Positions 36,611-49,466 of a stretch of 64,000 bases of DNA are shown here, in pieces. Origin of the DNA: Cyrtodaria siliqua. Lineage: Eukaryota > Mollusca > Bivalvia > Adapedonta > Hiatellidae. The DNA lies in NCBI GenBank assembly GCA_037043455.1, contig JAWPHD010001288.1, positions 273,560 to 337,559 of the forward strand, read 5' to 3'. The notes beneath the pieces were generated by a model. It saw only the letters and a list, made by a program, of their open reading frames with translations, searched no databases and had not been told where the DNA came from. Within the stretch, counting starts at the first letter, position 1. Each line of letters begins with the position of its first letter. The position numbers and the translations under genes are program-made.

Positions 36611-37284
36611 CCTGGCGAATCACTGTCACACCCGCTCTCTCCCAGGCCCAGCGCGCCGTCAATGGCTTAAACAATTTGATCTATTGAGAACGTTCCGGCT
36701 AATTAATTAATTAATTTAGCTATACGCGAAGGAGTCTGGACTGAAAATAATAAAATGGCGCGCGAATGCGTCGTGTTTACATTCTGTATAAATACGCGTT
36801 GCAGAATCTCATTTATTATTTGTAGTTAATAAAATATTTACATATTTTCTTTTTAATATCAATAAATGATAAGTTTAGAATACGTCTTTAACAAATATTA
36901 TATTTAATTATAAGTACAATATCGAATAACTATGATTAGTGAAGATCTATTTTTTGTGTGTATGTTGTACGGCTTTGAATATGTTATGACGTCACAAAGT
37001 AGGCGGAGCTTACAAATTCGCACCGATGCTGCGTTCGTACCGATTGATATTTTATCGATTAAACACACATTTTAAGTAAAAAAAAAAAGAAACGTTTCAT
37101 TATAGATTTGATAACAACTATATTGCGATAAAAACACAAAATGAAGCAATTTGAGCTAGATTTGAGCTAGATTTGACCGACTATAATGATGACCCCAGGG
37201 TACCCCGTTTCGCCATATAGGCAAAGATGCGACCTTGGGGTCATAAAGGTAAGACCGTGTCCACGTAATGAAATGTGGCATTTG
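36611..37284. other. Upstream region of the 36.5-kb exon
   Basis: Possible promoter side on the - strand. It contains an AATTAATTAATTAATT run (about 36699-36716) and a 14-bp duplication 'tttgagctagattt' at about 37150. Nothing else was identified. Confidence 0.3.
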
Positions 37285-37794
37285 TACAGTGCTTTGGGGT
37301 GTATAGAATCATTGGTAGTAAAGAATCATTTCCAGACTTGAAGATATATCATATAAGCATACATTTATTCAACGGTGAAATTATTTTGGACATGTTTCCA
37401 TGCAAAATATATCACTACGTGCAACACCTCTCAGAAAAAAAGATTCTATACTACCTGAATGAAGTGTGTTTTTGAAGCGAAAAATACATACGGTCACAAT
37501 AAACTCAGAAATAAATATTTGCTGTTTTAACACATGTTAGGGACAAACGTCAAAATGTAATCATCAATTAAGGTAACTTGTTAAGTTTGGCGCTTTTAAG
37601 GATAACATAAAATTATGTAAATATTGGTCAAAACCGCCTATTAAAAAATCACAGTTTCAGGACATATAATTTTAGAAATTTTGCTATCATACAACTAAAA
37701 GGGAAATCTTAATCAGAAATTAAATAAACATTTTCCTTTCATTTTAAAATTAGACGTTTAACCCAAGTGATTCTATACCCCTCAAAGCACTGTA
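37285..37794. mobile_element. 506-bp mariner-type MITE with TA duplication
   Basis: TA, then CAGTGCTTTGGGGTGTATAG, mirrored by CTATACCCCTCAAAGCACTG, then TA. It splits the 27-bp repeat 'catttgTAatagtttaataaa', whose uninterrupted form is present at 17721 and 18341, so the empty site and TA duplication are both visible. An internal 66-codon frame is not transposase. Confidence 0.92.
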
Positions 37795-38464
37795 ATAGTT
37801 TAATAAAATGTGACATTTGTAATAGTTTAATCACACTATAATTCATATACACCTTACTAGTCCTGCTAGTGTACAGTAGGTTATAGATAATTAATCTGTC
37901 ATTCAGGGAATTCGAGAAATAGAGACCACAGAACTTCTTTACAATTCTAATAAGTTATCTATATTTAATAGCACATTATTTACCATTACACTACAACTTC
38001 TCCGGCACTCAAGTGAGAAAATAGTACCGAGCTTATATTTACCCAAGTTTATAAACATTCTTTTATACATGATTGCCCCCTTACTGACCCCTATTGGGGC
38101 ATATTACTATCATCACATATTTATATAGATCAAATGCAATTACCTCCTTCCAACAATTCTGGAGGGCTGCAATGACAACGTTACATTCATCTGTGTGTAA
38201 GTGTCGAGAAAGGTTGGGATGCATATCCAGAAATGTTAACAATGAAACTCATTCCATCGGTGAAACTGAAAACAGAGAAAAAACAGTGTTTTTTTCAGCT
38301 TTTCAGACGAAAATGCAATTTGTAACAATAGGTCAATGACTACATGAAGATGACATGCTTTTGATAGCCAGATCACCCATGAGGACAGATTTTTTAAAAG
38401 GTAAGGTCATGCATTCCGGTCTTTTTGGTAAAAGGTCCAAAGCAATATTACTTTTGGTTTTTGA

Positions 38465-38655
38465 GTAGTCGTCGCCACAAAATGTATACTGTATTTTGAA
38501 GATCTATTTTTAACTTTGGCAGTCATCTTGAATTTTTGATCAACCTGATTTTTAAAAAGTTTCAACTAGACATCAACAGCAAACATACCTGTAAAGTTTC
38601 ATGCAAACAAATCTAGTACTTTCAGAGGAGTAGTAGCCACAAAACAAGTTTCTAA
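38465..38655 (+). repeat. Diverged single unit of the 320-bp Pearl-like family
   Basis: 'tagtcgtcgccacaaaatg', 'ggcagtcatcttgaattt' and 'acctgtaaagtttcatgc' match family units. No terminal parts are present. Confidence 0.6.
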
Positions 38656-39784
38656 TGACCAAAATGGAGAAACGAGCAAAATCATTCAGCATATTGTTAT
38701 CCTCTGCCTTTACTGCTCATCTGGAGGCAGGTGTTACAATTATGTAAGGTGCAGTAAGTATACTACATCCTTGCTTCACAGATGCAGTTAATTACAAGTT
38801 TGGTGCATGTAGACCTGGCAAAAAACTTTATATATACCATATTGCTGGTTTTTGGTATGATTGCAAAGGAGGTATACATATATGAAAACCTGTTTTGCCT
38901 TGATATCTAGTCGGATACTATGCCAGATTTACAAACAGAGTGTGCAGGTATATTGTCATATGGATTCATCATGTAAAACTGTTATATATTCGATGAAATT
39001 AACATAAATATATCAGAAGAAAACAGAATTACAATTCATCTGTCAGTTGTCAACAAATATATCCATCATTCTATAATCTCACAAAAACGCCAGTGTCCAA
39101 CTCATGATCAAAATTGTCTGACTCGCTATCATGTATGGGCAAGTTACCTTAAAGGATGCTGTTTCTACATGTGAAACACACATAAACAACTTGCATACAT
39201 GTAGGTACTGCCATATTAATTTAACCCAAAACCAGGCTGAATTATTGTTTCATTTATATACTGCGGCAGCTACACCCTCTTCGAGTATGGTAAGCAGCTT
39301 GATTTAGGGTACGGTTTAAGGTGATGAATTGCTGACTAACATCGAGTTCAGGGAGATCAGTTCAGGGAGATCCTGAAAGTAGCTATCCCGCCAAATACAT
39401 TTAACGACAAAATTACACTACAAAATTGATTATCAAAACTCTATCCATATGTTCAGGTCATATAGATCACAAGTAGCGGTATCAGTGTTAATAAAACAAG
39501 AGGGCCTGCTCTACTGGCTGTATGTGGTGTTGTGCTTTTTTTACCAGATTATCCCCTAAATACGAAAACTTATTGTGCATCTACACATCCTTAACTAAGA
39601 AATACACCACACAAACTTGAAATCACAAAGGCCTGGGTATAGAGAGAGTAAGCGTCACAAGGCGGAACTACGTTATAGTAAATTACTGCATGTTCCGAGC
39701 CCAGGTTCCCAATATGGCATACTGCATATTTAAGAAAAATCAAGGAGAGCAAGTCTATAAGATGTATGTTATGTTTAAACCAAC
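38656..39784. other. No gene or repeat recognised
   Basis: AT-rich sequence with no long frame. 'gttcagggagatc' is duplicated at about 39347-39373. Confidence 0.5.
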
Positions 39785-40410
39785 ATAAATCAAAGGCCGT
39801 AAGTCTAGTGTTATTGGTCTAACTTGTCGGACTTCTCATTGATATTAATAATCTGGCAACATTTGGTAAAGATCAAATGATAAATGAAGGTGCTAGAATG
39901 TTCACAAGGCAGAAAAATGGCATTTTTCAGCAAAACATGGACCATAACTCTGGCGTTACTGATCCGATCTAGCTGGTTTTCAAATTCGTCCAAGCTTTTA
40001 TTGATATTAACAATCTGTGCAAGTTTGGTAAAGATAAACTAATAAATGAAGGTGCTAGAATGTTCACAAGGCAGAAAATTACATTTTTCAGCATATCAAG
40101 GGCCATAACTCTGGTGTTATTGATCCGATCTGATCTGCTTGTCCGAGCTTTCATTGATATTAACAATCTGCAAGTTTGGTAAGATCAAATAATAAATGAA
40201 GGTGTTCACAAGGCATTTTTCAGCAAATCAAGGGCCATAACTCTGGTGAAACTAATTCGATCTGGCTGGTTTTCGAACTAATGTCTGAGCTTTTATTGAT
40301 ATAAAGACCCCGGTAAAGATCCAATTAATAATGAGGCCCTATCCTGTTCACAAGGCAAAAGTTAAAGGACGACGAATGATGACAGAAAACTCACCATCCC
40401 ATAAGCTATA
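39785..40410 (+). repeat. Tandem array, about 157-bp family (about four units)
   Basis: Units contain 'tcattgatattaacaatct', 'ggtaaagatcaaatgataaatgaagg' and 'agggccataactctgg'. The array ends 'ggacgacgaatgatgacag', 'catcccataagct', a decayed version of the GACG-CATAAGCT tail seen at 10990-11060. Confidence 0.8.
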
Positions 40411-40778
40411 TCCCACTATATACATTATATGTGGACTTGCCACTTGGGATGGCTCTAAAGAATGAGCGTTCAATGCCCATACGGATGGTGGGTGGCGTAC
40501 AGTACTGGTTCTACCTTGGAAAAGTGGATGGTCTGCCTCCACCACAAAAACGACCGTCATAGCTTTTTCCCATAAAATTGGAAAGAGGGAAAAAAACATT
40601 CGCTTAATGTCGGCTTATTTCTCATGCTTCATTATTGATTACCGAGAGACACCGGGAATTCCCCTGATTTCAAAACGAGGTTCTTCGTTTGCAAGAAACT
40701 AATTTTAATCAAAGGAATTTCGGCATATGTGTATGTAAAAACGTAAATACAAATTGTATAGAGATTTCGAGACACAAA

Positions 40779-40910
40779 ATGGCTTCCTCAAAAAAGGGGC
40801 CAACGTTTACAGGAGCACAAGTTCTGCAAATGATTTGCTACGACAGCGACGGTGAAGATGGCGATTATGAAACAGATTCTGACGAAGAAATGAATGATAT
40901 TTTCTTTTGA
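40779..40910 (+). pseudogene. Short acidic ORF, possible piggyBac transposase N-terminus
   Basis: ATG at 40779 (or an earlier in-frame ATG at 40689) gives MASSKKGPTFTGAQVLQMIC, then an acidic DSDGED...SDEEMNDIFF stop. A short basic start, a helix and a D/E/S-rich run resemble the start of many PGBD/piggyBac transposases. A piggyBac-like inverted end follows: on the - strand TTAA then CCCTTTCGCTGCCAAATTAG (41203 leftward, TTAA at 41204-41207). The catalytic DDD domain is absent and no left end was found, so at most this is an internally deleted element. Confidence 0.35.
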
Positions 40911-41267
40911 TATTTTACATATATTCACCTAATTAAACTGATATGAATGATAAAATTATGATATTTTAAATTTTTTAATTATATAATTACATTATATAAT
41001 GCTTTGAAGTAGAATTTTTTTTTTGTTGATATATTATTGACATTTATGTATTATATAGATCTATGTCCTGTTCAAATCTGAAGTTGATATGTCTTTAAAT
41101 AACGAAGTTATGGCCGTTTTCCCAGTTACACCCAATTATCAGGAATCTCTGTAAAAATATTTGGCACTGGGGAGTACATTTGCCTAATTTGGCAGCGAAA
41201 GGGTTAAGGTTTATTTTTAGTCCCCAACCCGATATTCATGATATTATTTATTTATTTTTTTAATTTC

Positions 41268-42090
41268 TTTACTCGTCGGGGACCACTTTCCGTCACTTAT
41301 GTAAACATAAACTAATTTTTCAGACAAATCTATGTATACTGACAATTTTTACTCTATTTTCTATTTGGTTACCTCTTCCTGGAAAGTTGATACCAAAGAA
41401 TTTTGTTTTATATAAATTATCGAAGTGGCACGTGACCTGTTTATAAATAGACTAAAACTGAGAAATCATGTTGTTTACAAGCCCAGTTTCCGTCATGTAT
41501 TTTATCGAGTGATAGATTCAACTAGGTCAAGATACAGTAAACTTTTATGAATTAGAAACTTGTTTGCAAGTCTATTCAACAATTTTATTGTAAAAATGGT
41601 ATGTTTGCATTGTTCCATCAGTCACCTCGATCGTTATAACAATGCGCCTGGAATCGTCAATATAAAACAATTTTACACTGAAAAGATGGGTAACTCTATG
41701 TAAATCAAACAGATACAGGTTGTACGAGTTGCTGCTCTTTGGTGAAACTATATAATCTTAGTCTATTTAACCGCGTCCGCTGAAGACTCAAGAGTGATAA
41801 AATTATGACGTCATTACAGTGTTATTTTTTTAATAGTTTATTATGCGGCAGTATGCGCGCGCATCCCCAACCCCACATAAGGAAGTAAATACATTTTTCG
41901 GAGAAATCCCTTTCGTTTTTGTACCCCTTATTTACTTTTTGGTTGTTTTTCCTGTTTCCAATCTTCAGTTATAAACGACTGACAATTAGTGACATCGCGT
42001 AAGTAATTTGCAGTGTAAAAACTTTTTTTAAATGAGAATGACGGAAACTGGGCTTGGACGGAAACTGGCCTCTGACGAGTAAATGTTTTT
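41268..42090. repeat. Possible inverted-repeat element ('ttactcgtc ... ttccgtca')
   Basis: 'tttactcgtcggggaccac' and 'tttccgtca' at 41268-41298 are mirrored by 'ggaaactggcctctgacgag' at 42059-42081. A second inner pair, 'caagcccagtttccgtcat' (41478) and 'atgacggaaactgggcttg' (42039), is also inverted. No ORF or TSD. Confidence 0.55.
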
Positions 42091-43000
42091 TTTTAGTTCC
42101 CAACACCGATACAGCCAACTGTGACCTGTGGTTCTACCGAGTAAAAGTGAGTGCCTCCACCACAAAAAATCGACCTGAGGTCTACACGTACGAGCCCGAC
42201 GAGCAGCTACTTCCTACAAACAAACTTACAAACAAACAAATGCCCAAATTATTGCTCGCGTCGCGAAGCGACGCGAGTGCAAGCGAGCTCCTATGGTATC
42301 ATGCAGGCGAAAAGTAAACATACCATCCATCCTTTTGAAAAGTCTTGGGTCATTTACGGCAGTTTATGGGCGACTTCAACCGTAAAGTAGCATATTTCGT
42401 TACGAAATTAACAAGATAAGCATTCGTAGAAATCATTAAGAATGGTGGTTTCCAAGCAGAATGAGTTGAAAAAACATTAAAAACCTTTCTCGAACCCATC
42501 CAAAAATCATAATGAAATTGCATTTTTACCTATGTCGCCAAAACGGCCATTAACCGGAAGCATTGCCCAAAGTGTTACCTTGCGCGTTGTTCATTGGCGA
42601 AAATTCGTCAAAATGTTTCACAATTTAATAAAAGTAGGTTTCGTGTCGCAGAAATGTATATGTCTTGCTAACCGATTAGGATAAGCAAATGATTTGGTTA
42701 AAAACTATCTTTTATTTGTTTATTTTCCCGTAAAACCATAAATGCAATCGGAATTCTTCGCAGATTTCCGTATTCGGTCGTCTCCTATTGTAAGCCATTG
42801 ACGGAAATCGACGAGGTTATTCCGTGTTCATTCGTGTCAAACACGAACAATCTGGCAATTTCCGGAAATGTTACGGAAATTATAATACAATGACAAGGCG
42901 TCATTGATTTACGTCATCATTGTATGTCGTCACATTATGACGTATGGTCTGTTAGTACAATTAGTGAGCAAGGTGCTTATTACCGATCCATCTTTCTTTG
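42091..43000. other. No supported gene; palindrome at 42259-42279
   Basis: TCGCGTCGCGAAGCGACGCGA forms a 9-bp perfect stem with a GAA loop, flanked by 'gctcg' and 'cgagc'. A 'gtgcctccaccacaaaaa' segment also occurs near 40531. An 87-codon frame at 42054 has no support. Confidence 0.5.
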
Positions 43001-43160
43001 TTTCTTTTTCTTTCTTTCTTTCTTCCAATTCTATTGACGTATTATACACATACTTATGATTATCACAGTTTCGTTTCTGTGGATGAGTTTACATGCAGGC
43101 TTTTTTATGATATTCACAGAAGTTACATGCAGGCTTTTTTATGATATTCACAGAAGTTCA
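43001..43160. repeat. TTTC microsatellite and 36-bp direct duplication
   Basis: TTTC repeats run at about 43000-43023. 'ttacatgcaggcttttttat' followed by 'gatattcacagaag' is repeated in tandem at about 43089-43158. Confidence 0.8.
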
Positions 43161-45158
43161 GCGAGATTTTAACCTGACTAGGGTATGTCTCTCCCTGCAC
43201 AGGAGACCAACGGCTTTACATCATTAGGGAAGAATGACATACTTTCACAGTAAATTTAACTATCTTACACGAATAGTTCTAGATCTAAGGGAATGTGTTA
43301 TCAATTCTCGAGACGTGAACCTTCGGGAGTCGAACCACAGACTTCTATATCCAGAGGCAAGTAAGCTAACCACTCTGACATCGCATCTTTTTTTACCGCA
43401 CAGTAACATTATGGTCCATTATGAAAAAATATAACTACTAGTATATAGAACAACACCAGGTCTAGAGTGACTAAACGATGGTTAGGCCTAAGATGTTACT
43501 CACACTGACAGGGGTAGGAACAGCCTCCTTCCCGAGATCCCAATAATTTGACTGGCGTGTTTAGGAAGGGGAAGTTCAAAAGGTATTTTTACCCTATGTT
43601 GCATATTTTGGGGCGCTTCGACCTTTTATCCAAAAATGGTTTTAATGAGTTGGGCAAACCGAAATTAAGACATTCTGAAACTATTGAGGCTAACTGAAGT
43701 TATATTTGAGATTTCTTATTTTTTTGCTGTCCCAGAAACACGGCAGATGTACACCCGAAAGAGGCTAATGCATGATGTAGACAGATAGATAGGAATTTAC
43801 ATACAAAAAGCCTCATCTGAACTGATGGCTGTAAAATATTTATTTTTTAACCGAATTTCCAAACTAAAGTGTTTTTATTCACCACTAAAATTGCCAGTAC
43901 CAATTATATATAATGTATTTACATTTTGTTAAAATTACTCACTCACATAGCTGAAAAACCTTTAGCTTAAACAAACGCCCGAAATAATAGCAAATTTGTC
44001 GGGTTTAGACTCCACCATAATGTACAGAATTTGTATTTTTTTTTATTTTTGGCTGGACTGCGTAGCAAATCCAGGCTTACAGTTTGGCGATTTCCATGTG
44101 TCTTTCCGTCTATCCCTCCGTCCGTCTATCCGTCCGTCCGTCTACGAGTTTTGAAGTTTTCGTTAAAGTTTTTGTTTTTTCCTCATTTCTCAAAAATGAA
44201 TTGTCGAAAAGCTTTGAAACTTGACACTTGTTCAACATCATTACAAATGTTATATGAAAATAACCCTAACTATGTCATGTATTTTACCTGGACTACCCCA
44301 CTTTTCACAAAGATTGTTCACTTAAAATGTTAAATTCGCAATCCGGCTTTCGCGCCACTATTGGTGCTTCATCCCCTTTTTTTAGTTGTTACTTTTAACA
44401 AAGTTTGAGGTTTCCACTGGACCCTATCCAGTGTATCCGGTTTGGTCTGATGCTACTGAGTAGTTCAAATTTGAAGGTGATGAAAACACCGTTTGGAAAC
44501 TTTACCTGTCTTCTGCTTCAATCGATCTATGCTTTTCTCTGTCCCATCAATTCACTATTTTTGTTTTTCCACCACCGACAGAAACATTAGGGTCAATTAG
44601 GACACTCAGTTTCTTTAAATGTATCTTGAGCACTGCTAGTGCTAAACGTCAAGAACAGTGAAACAAACCAACGTCTTTTCTACATAGCATTTGATGAATT
44701 TGGTGCATTTTCAGATTATATTGATGAAAAACGTCGGACCCCGTGTCCTCCACTCCCAGACATACTCAACTAAATATTGAACAAATATTCGGAAAATGGA
44801 CCACCATTTATTAAATGTCAAGTAGGAAACAACAAATTCCTATGTTTTAAAATCATTGTACTTTTCTCAAACATACATCATCATAATGATTAGACAATAT
44901 TCAAATAAAAAAAAGCTTAAATCATATATATATATACATATTTCGTAATGACATAACGTTGAAACCGTAATTACATGTTGTTCGGCAAAAAAGTATACGC
45001 GTGAATCACGGTTTATGTATATATAGCTTACATACACTGATGTAGTAGCAGCTTTTATGACGGTTGGTGATTCAGCCAATGTCGATCCAGACTGGATCAT
45101 GACTAGATAGCCGTTCGAAGTTCGTTCCATGCCATATATATGTCCTGTCTGGGAACGA
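43161..45158. other. No supported gene
   Basis: A (CCGT/CTAT)n tract at 44108-44152 ('ccgtctatccgtccgtccgt') follows 'ggctggactgcgtagcaaat' and resembles the start of another tract-bearing repeat. The rest is unassigned. Confidence 0.4.
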
Positions 45159-45554
45159 ATTGAAATTTGACCGAAGCATTGTGGTGTACTGGTTAGAGCG
45201 TCTGCCTTGCATTCGGGAGGTCGTGGGTTCGAGTCTCCAGATACTTTAAAAATGGAACCCTTGCCTGATGAGCAAATAATGGGTAGTGCTACGACTGATT
45301 GACCAGTGTCAGAATAATGTGACTGGGGGTATCATGTCTACTATGGTGTGGTATTCCAGTGTGGCAGCACTATAAAGAAATCATTGAGTTCGCTGCTTCA
45401 AGTAGACATATCATCACATCACACACAAACACACAGATAAAAGTCCAGACTCAATTGTGCCTATAATCGTCGTGTACGACGCCTGTCGTAGGCGGACGGA
45501 TTATAATCCTTAGAAATACACACACACCAACCCACACACACACATTGAAATTTG
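45159..45554 (+). mobile_element. tRNA-derived SINE with 11-bp target duplication
   Basis: ATTGAAATTTG is duplicated exactly at 45159-45169 and 45544-45554. The element between them (374 bp) has a Pol III box A (TGGTGTACTGG, 45182-45192) and box B (GGTTCGAGTCT, 45226-45236), a non-tRNA body, and a CA-rich tail. The anticodon region aligns with tRNA-Ala(TGC), but the stem is imperfect. SINEs of this type depend on a partner LINE, which is not seen here. Confidence 0.9.
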
Positions 45555-46238
45555 TTGGGGTGGGATGTCACGATTCATAAGACACGTACAGGTAGATGTG
45601 ACCAGACGTGAGAATCATGGCTCTTATGGTGGTATGTACCGTAAGAGCTACGATTCTCGCAGCTAGACGTGCACATACCGTTGCATACATACGCAGCGGC
45701 ACAATCAAACATGAACTGTGCTCGCCCTATAGGTTTAACCTATTTCATATTAAGAACTTTTAAATCCCCTAGATTTTGCACACCATAAATTTTTCCAAAT
45801 TTGGCTTTAGGTAGCTTCATGTTTTACAGAAATACGCTATATCTCTCCCTTTCGCGAAAGCATCTGGAAGGAACCATAAAACAACTTACATAAGCTAAAA
45901 CCCACAGCGTGCCCTTGAAAAAATCACTTCCGGTGTGTAAACGTCATCAGTCTTTGTGTACGATCAGCTTGATTAGTTATAACCTTTTTAATTATTATGT
46001 TCTTTCAAATTTAATCGAGTAAACAATTTTTTTAAAACAAAATAGCTAAATTTGGTATCAGAATAGTGTGCTTTCCTAATAACATTTACACAAGTAATAG
46101 CAAAAACTATATTAAACAGTAAAAGTCAAGCATCGCTACCATAGTATCTTTTTTTTTTAAAAAACGAACTAAACGAACAATTCAAGAACATGTTCATTCT
46201 GGAAGTAATAACCAAACAGTCCGTAATTCTATTTTAAC

Positions 46239-46340
46239 ATGGCGTCCATGATGACAAGTAAATATTTGCCGGCTATTTCTGCCGATACCACTGCATGTTT
46301 TGCCCAACCAGATTGGTTGACATCAGAATTATCTACAGGA
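46239..46340 (+). CDS. PSMB6: Proteasome subunit beta type-6 (beta-1), exon 1: propeptide
   Basis: PSMB6 is the caspase-like catalytic beta subunit of the 20S proteasome. This exon is 34 codons (MASMMTSKYLPAISADTTAC, then FAQPDWLTSELSTG) and ends in phase 0 at donor GGA|gtaagt. The '-PDW----STG' pattern matches the PSMB6 propeptide, whose final Gly is the autocatalytic cleavage point. The next exon found, at 56430, begins with the mature Thr-Thr-Ile. The exon boundary therefore coincides with the propeptide/mature junction. The start is supported by length and position (human propeptide also 34 aa). Intron 1 is about 10 kb and packed with nested transposons. Confidence 0.9.
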
Positions 46341-46799
46341 GTAAGTTTTTCTTAAATATTTTTTACAGGAACTGACAGTGCAATAAGGTTCATTAAAAAG
46401 AGTCCTCTAACGATAACTATATATTTCCCTACAGTAATTCTTTGTGGGTGGAGTAGAGTGGATTATCACCGTGGGGCATTCCACAAATTAATGATCATTA
46501 ATCATATCCCATGACAGTGCCGTTTTTTGATTCAAAAGCTGCAGGAAGTTGTATGCAAGCGTGTTTTTTTTTTGTGAAACTAGTTTATAGACCAAGAGTG
46601 AGACTTAAAGGGCAAGGTTGAGTATAAAAAAAACAAAATGGCCCCAGAGAAACTTTTTTGATCATTTTATGCATTATGCTGCTCAGAGAGGTTTAAATCA
46701 CACATTTCTAAATAATAAAGCATTTATAAACCATAAAATTTGGCATGTAAATACACTAAACAATACTCTATACAGATATATCAAAATAATTATATAATG
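46341..46799 (+). other. PSMB6 intron 1, 5' part
   Basis: Begins with the donor gtaagt. No other feature before the CAGGG element at 46800. Confidence 0.7.
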
Positions 46800-47468
46800 C
46801 AGGGGTCGAATTTCACTCTTACGGACTCGCAAAATGCGAGTTGATTTTTCAGATTGCTACTGAAAATTTCGAGCACTTCCTTTTTTCTGCGAGTAGAAAT
46901 AAATAGCACACACTTGATTGAATATCACCCACGACAGACTGACAGAACCATCAAATGGTCCGACGACATGTAGTCAAACCTCTCTCCAATTCCACATGAT
47001 TATTTGCGTAACATCATTGTCAAACGAAAATAAGTAAATGCAGTCTGTATCAGATTGACGCTTATCCAGTAAACAAGACTAGTGCAAGCGTCTATACGTA
47101 ATAAACGGTATGACTAGATACCGAAAAGAATGTTCTTTTCGCGAAAAGAAAAGAAATGTCCGAAAAGACAGTGCAAAATCATTATTATTGATTTAAATCA
47201 AATATTTTTTATATCATTGGTTAAATTTAAGTAAAAGAGTAGTAATAAGAATAAAAAAACTGAATAATTGTCTTTTTTTTAAAAGTTATACTCCATGTTA
47301 AAATGTTGTGGATTCTTCATTGGCGAAAAGAACTTTCAATATTCCGAAAAATCATTTTTAGTGATTTAAATCAAATATTTTTTATATCATTACTTAATTT
47401 CAATTAAAAGAATAGTAATAAGAATAAAAAAATGGATAATTGTCTTTTTAAAAAAGTTATACTCCATG

Positions 47469-48735
47469 CAGGGTTTCCCCCATACCTATATCGGAAGTCG
47501 CATGCGACATGCTTTAATGCCCGGCGGCGAATTTCCGACATCCTTTGATCTCCGCGACATCCCTTAAATCCCAAAGCAATATTATGCCACTTGAAACAAT
47601 TGCAGTCCTGCGCGTGCCTGAATCTGATTGACAGGTTTATTGTCGCTTATTGTTTAATTATTAGGACACGGTGCTTCATGTGTTGAGTTGAGTAGAACAA
47701 TTGCCAAAAATGAATGTTTATGATCGAGAAACAAACATGATTGTTTCATTCTGTAAGAATTTGTATGTAAGGGCTGTTCCATTAAAACATACCGGGGGGG
47801 AGCGGACGGCAATTTATAGAAAATGCATGGTTGGGTGCGTTGTCTCAAAAATCGCATCTATGGTACCGTCCTAACTCCGGAATATCGCATCTACAGGTGG
47901 GTGGGTAAATCTCGCACAAAAACAATTGAGTTTGGGGAATGGAGGGTATCTGAAATAAATCAATCAAGATGGAGTCTCAAACATTTTTAATCAAGATGGG
48001 GATTTTTTTTCTCGAATACTGGTTGATGGAAGACTTATCAAGGTTTGTTGCTTCTAAAATTAGAATGAATTCAAAAACGACAACTCCTACGAAATTTCGT
48101 ACTTCGTCCTCAATTAGATTCATACTATTGTACATCATACTCAATTTGATTCATACTATCGGTTATTTTTCAGAGGGGAAGTTATTAACCAGCCATCCGT
48201 CGTTGCACGGCCTATTTGAAAAATCGCGCCCAATATTTGGTGGAGTGGGTGGCGTAAAAATAAAAGATTTTTTTTTTTTTTTTTTTTAAACTCTTACTTT
48301 CTTAATATTGTTATGTTTTTTAAGTACGAAAATATTACAACAAATTTTAAAGTGACACTGTCTGTAAGTATTAAAGCAGATTATTGAGCATAACCAAATA
48401 ACAGCGAAATGAACAGTGAAAACATGAGGATAGACCCAAATAATTCTGACATTTACGACTAGCTGTTTGTGGCAAGCACAAAGTGTTTGAAAAAATAAAC
48501 AAATAGTGAATTTCACTATTTATTTACAAGTTTTGTTGTGAATCAGTTCTGTTTTTGTTGTATTAAAGTATTACTAAATGTCAATTAAAATGGCTCTCCG
48601 TTGATACACACCACCCCTAATATAAAAAAAATCAAACCATTCGTAGTGGGGTACCCTACTCCCAAACCCTCCCCCACGCGCTCCATGTACTGTCACAAAA
48701 TAACATGCCTTCCCCAATTCCTGGGGGAAACCCTG
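47469..48735. mobile_element. 1.27-kb CAGGG-ended element (element 5) inside the MULE-like element
   Basis: The ends CAGGGTTTCCCCCA and TGGGGGAAACCCTG are inverted. CTCCATG is duplicated (47462-47468, 48736-48742). Other MULE units show the uninterrupted 'ttatactccatgtta'. The duplication is 7 bp rather than 5-6, perhaps an 8-bp hAT duplication with one change. It contains a family P fragment (48335-48540) and a poly-T run (48269-48287). Confidence 0.88.
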
Positions 48736-49466
48736 CTCCATGTTAATATTTTGTGGATTTTGCATTAGCGAAAATAACTTTCAATGTTCCGAAAAGATAC
48801 TATAAATCATTATTATTGATTTAAATCAAATATGTTTGGTATCTTTAGTTAAATTTAAGCAAAAGAATAGTTATAAGAATGCAAAAATTGGATTTTTGTT
48901 TTTAATTTGAAAGTTATACTCCATGTTATTATATGTCCATGGATTCTGCATTAGCGAAAAGAAATTTCAATGTTCCGAAAAGACACCATAAAATGGCGCT
49001 ATAAAATTGTAATTGTTAATCTAAACCACTATTTCTTTACATCATTAGTTACATTTCAGCAAATGTATAGTAATTAATCAACAACAATATATAAATAAAA
49101 TGATTGTTTAAATTTTAATTTAGTATGAATCTGACCTCAAGTTGTCCGAAAAGACAACCAAATGTCCCATAAATACTAAATATTAATTATGGTTCATTCT
49201 TTATTATTGATTAAAATCAAATATTTTTGATTTTATTTGGTACATATTACATCAAAATTGTTATTATTGATTAAAATAAAGTTCTTTTTTGTTCGTTCTT
49301 ATTAAGCAGTACATAAGAAGGACAGATATGAAATTCAATTGATCTAGTTCAGTAACAATGGAGGTGTAAGTGTATTTTCAATTATAACTGTATGTGACAC
49401 CTTTTCAAACTGGTATATAACTAATGCGGCACATATAATTGGAACACCTGGATTAAGATGCCTTTA

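Noticed and set aside
42054..42317. 87-codon + strand frame
   Set aside because: It begins inside the inverted-repeat element and runs through a repeat shared with 40500-40560. No family similarity.
45170..45240. Functional tRNA-Ala gene
   Set aside because: The anticodon and T stems mispair, and the sequence continues into a SINE body bounded by an 11-bp TSD.
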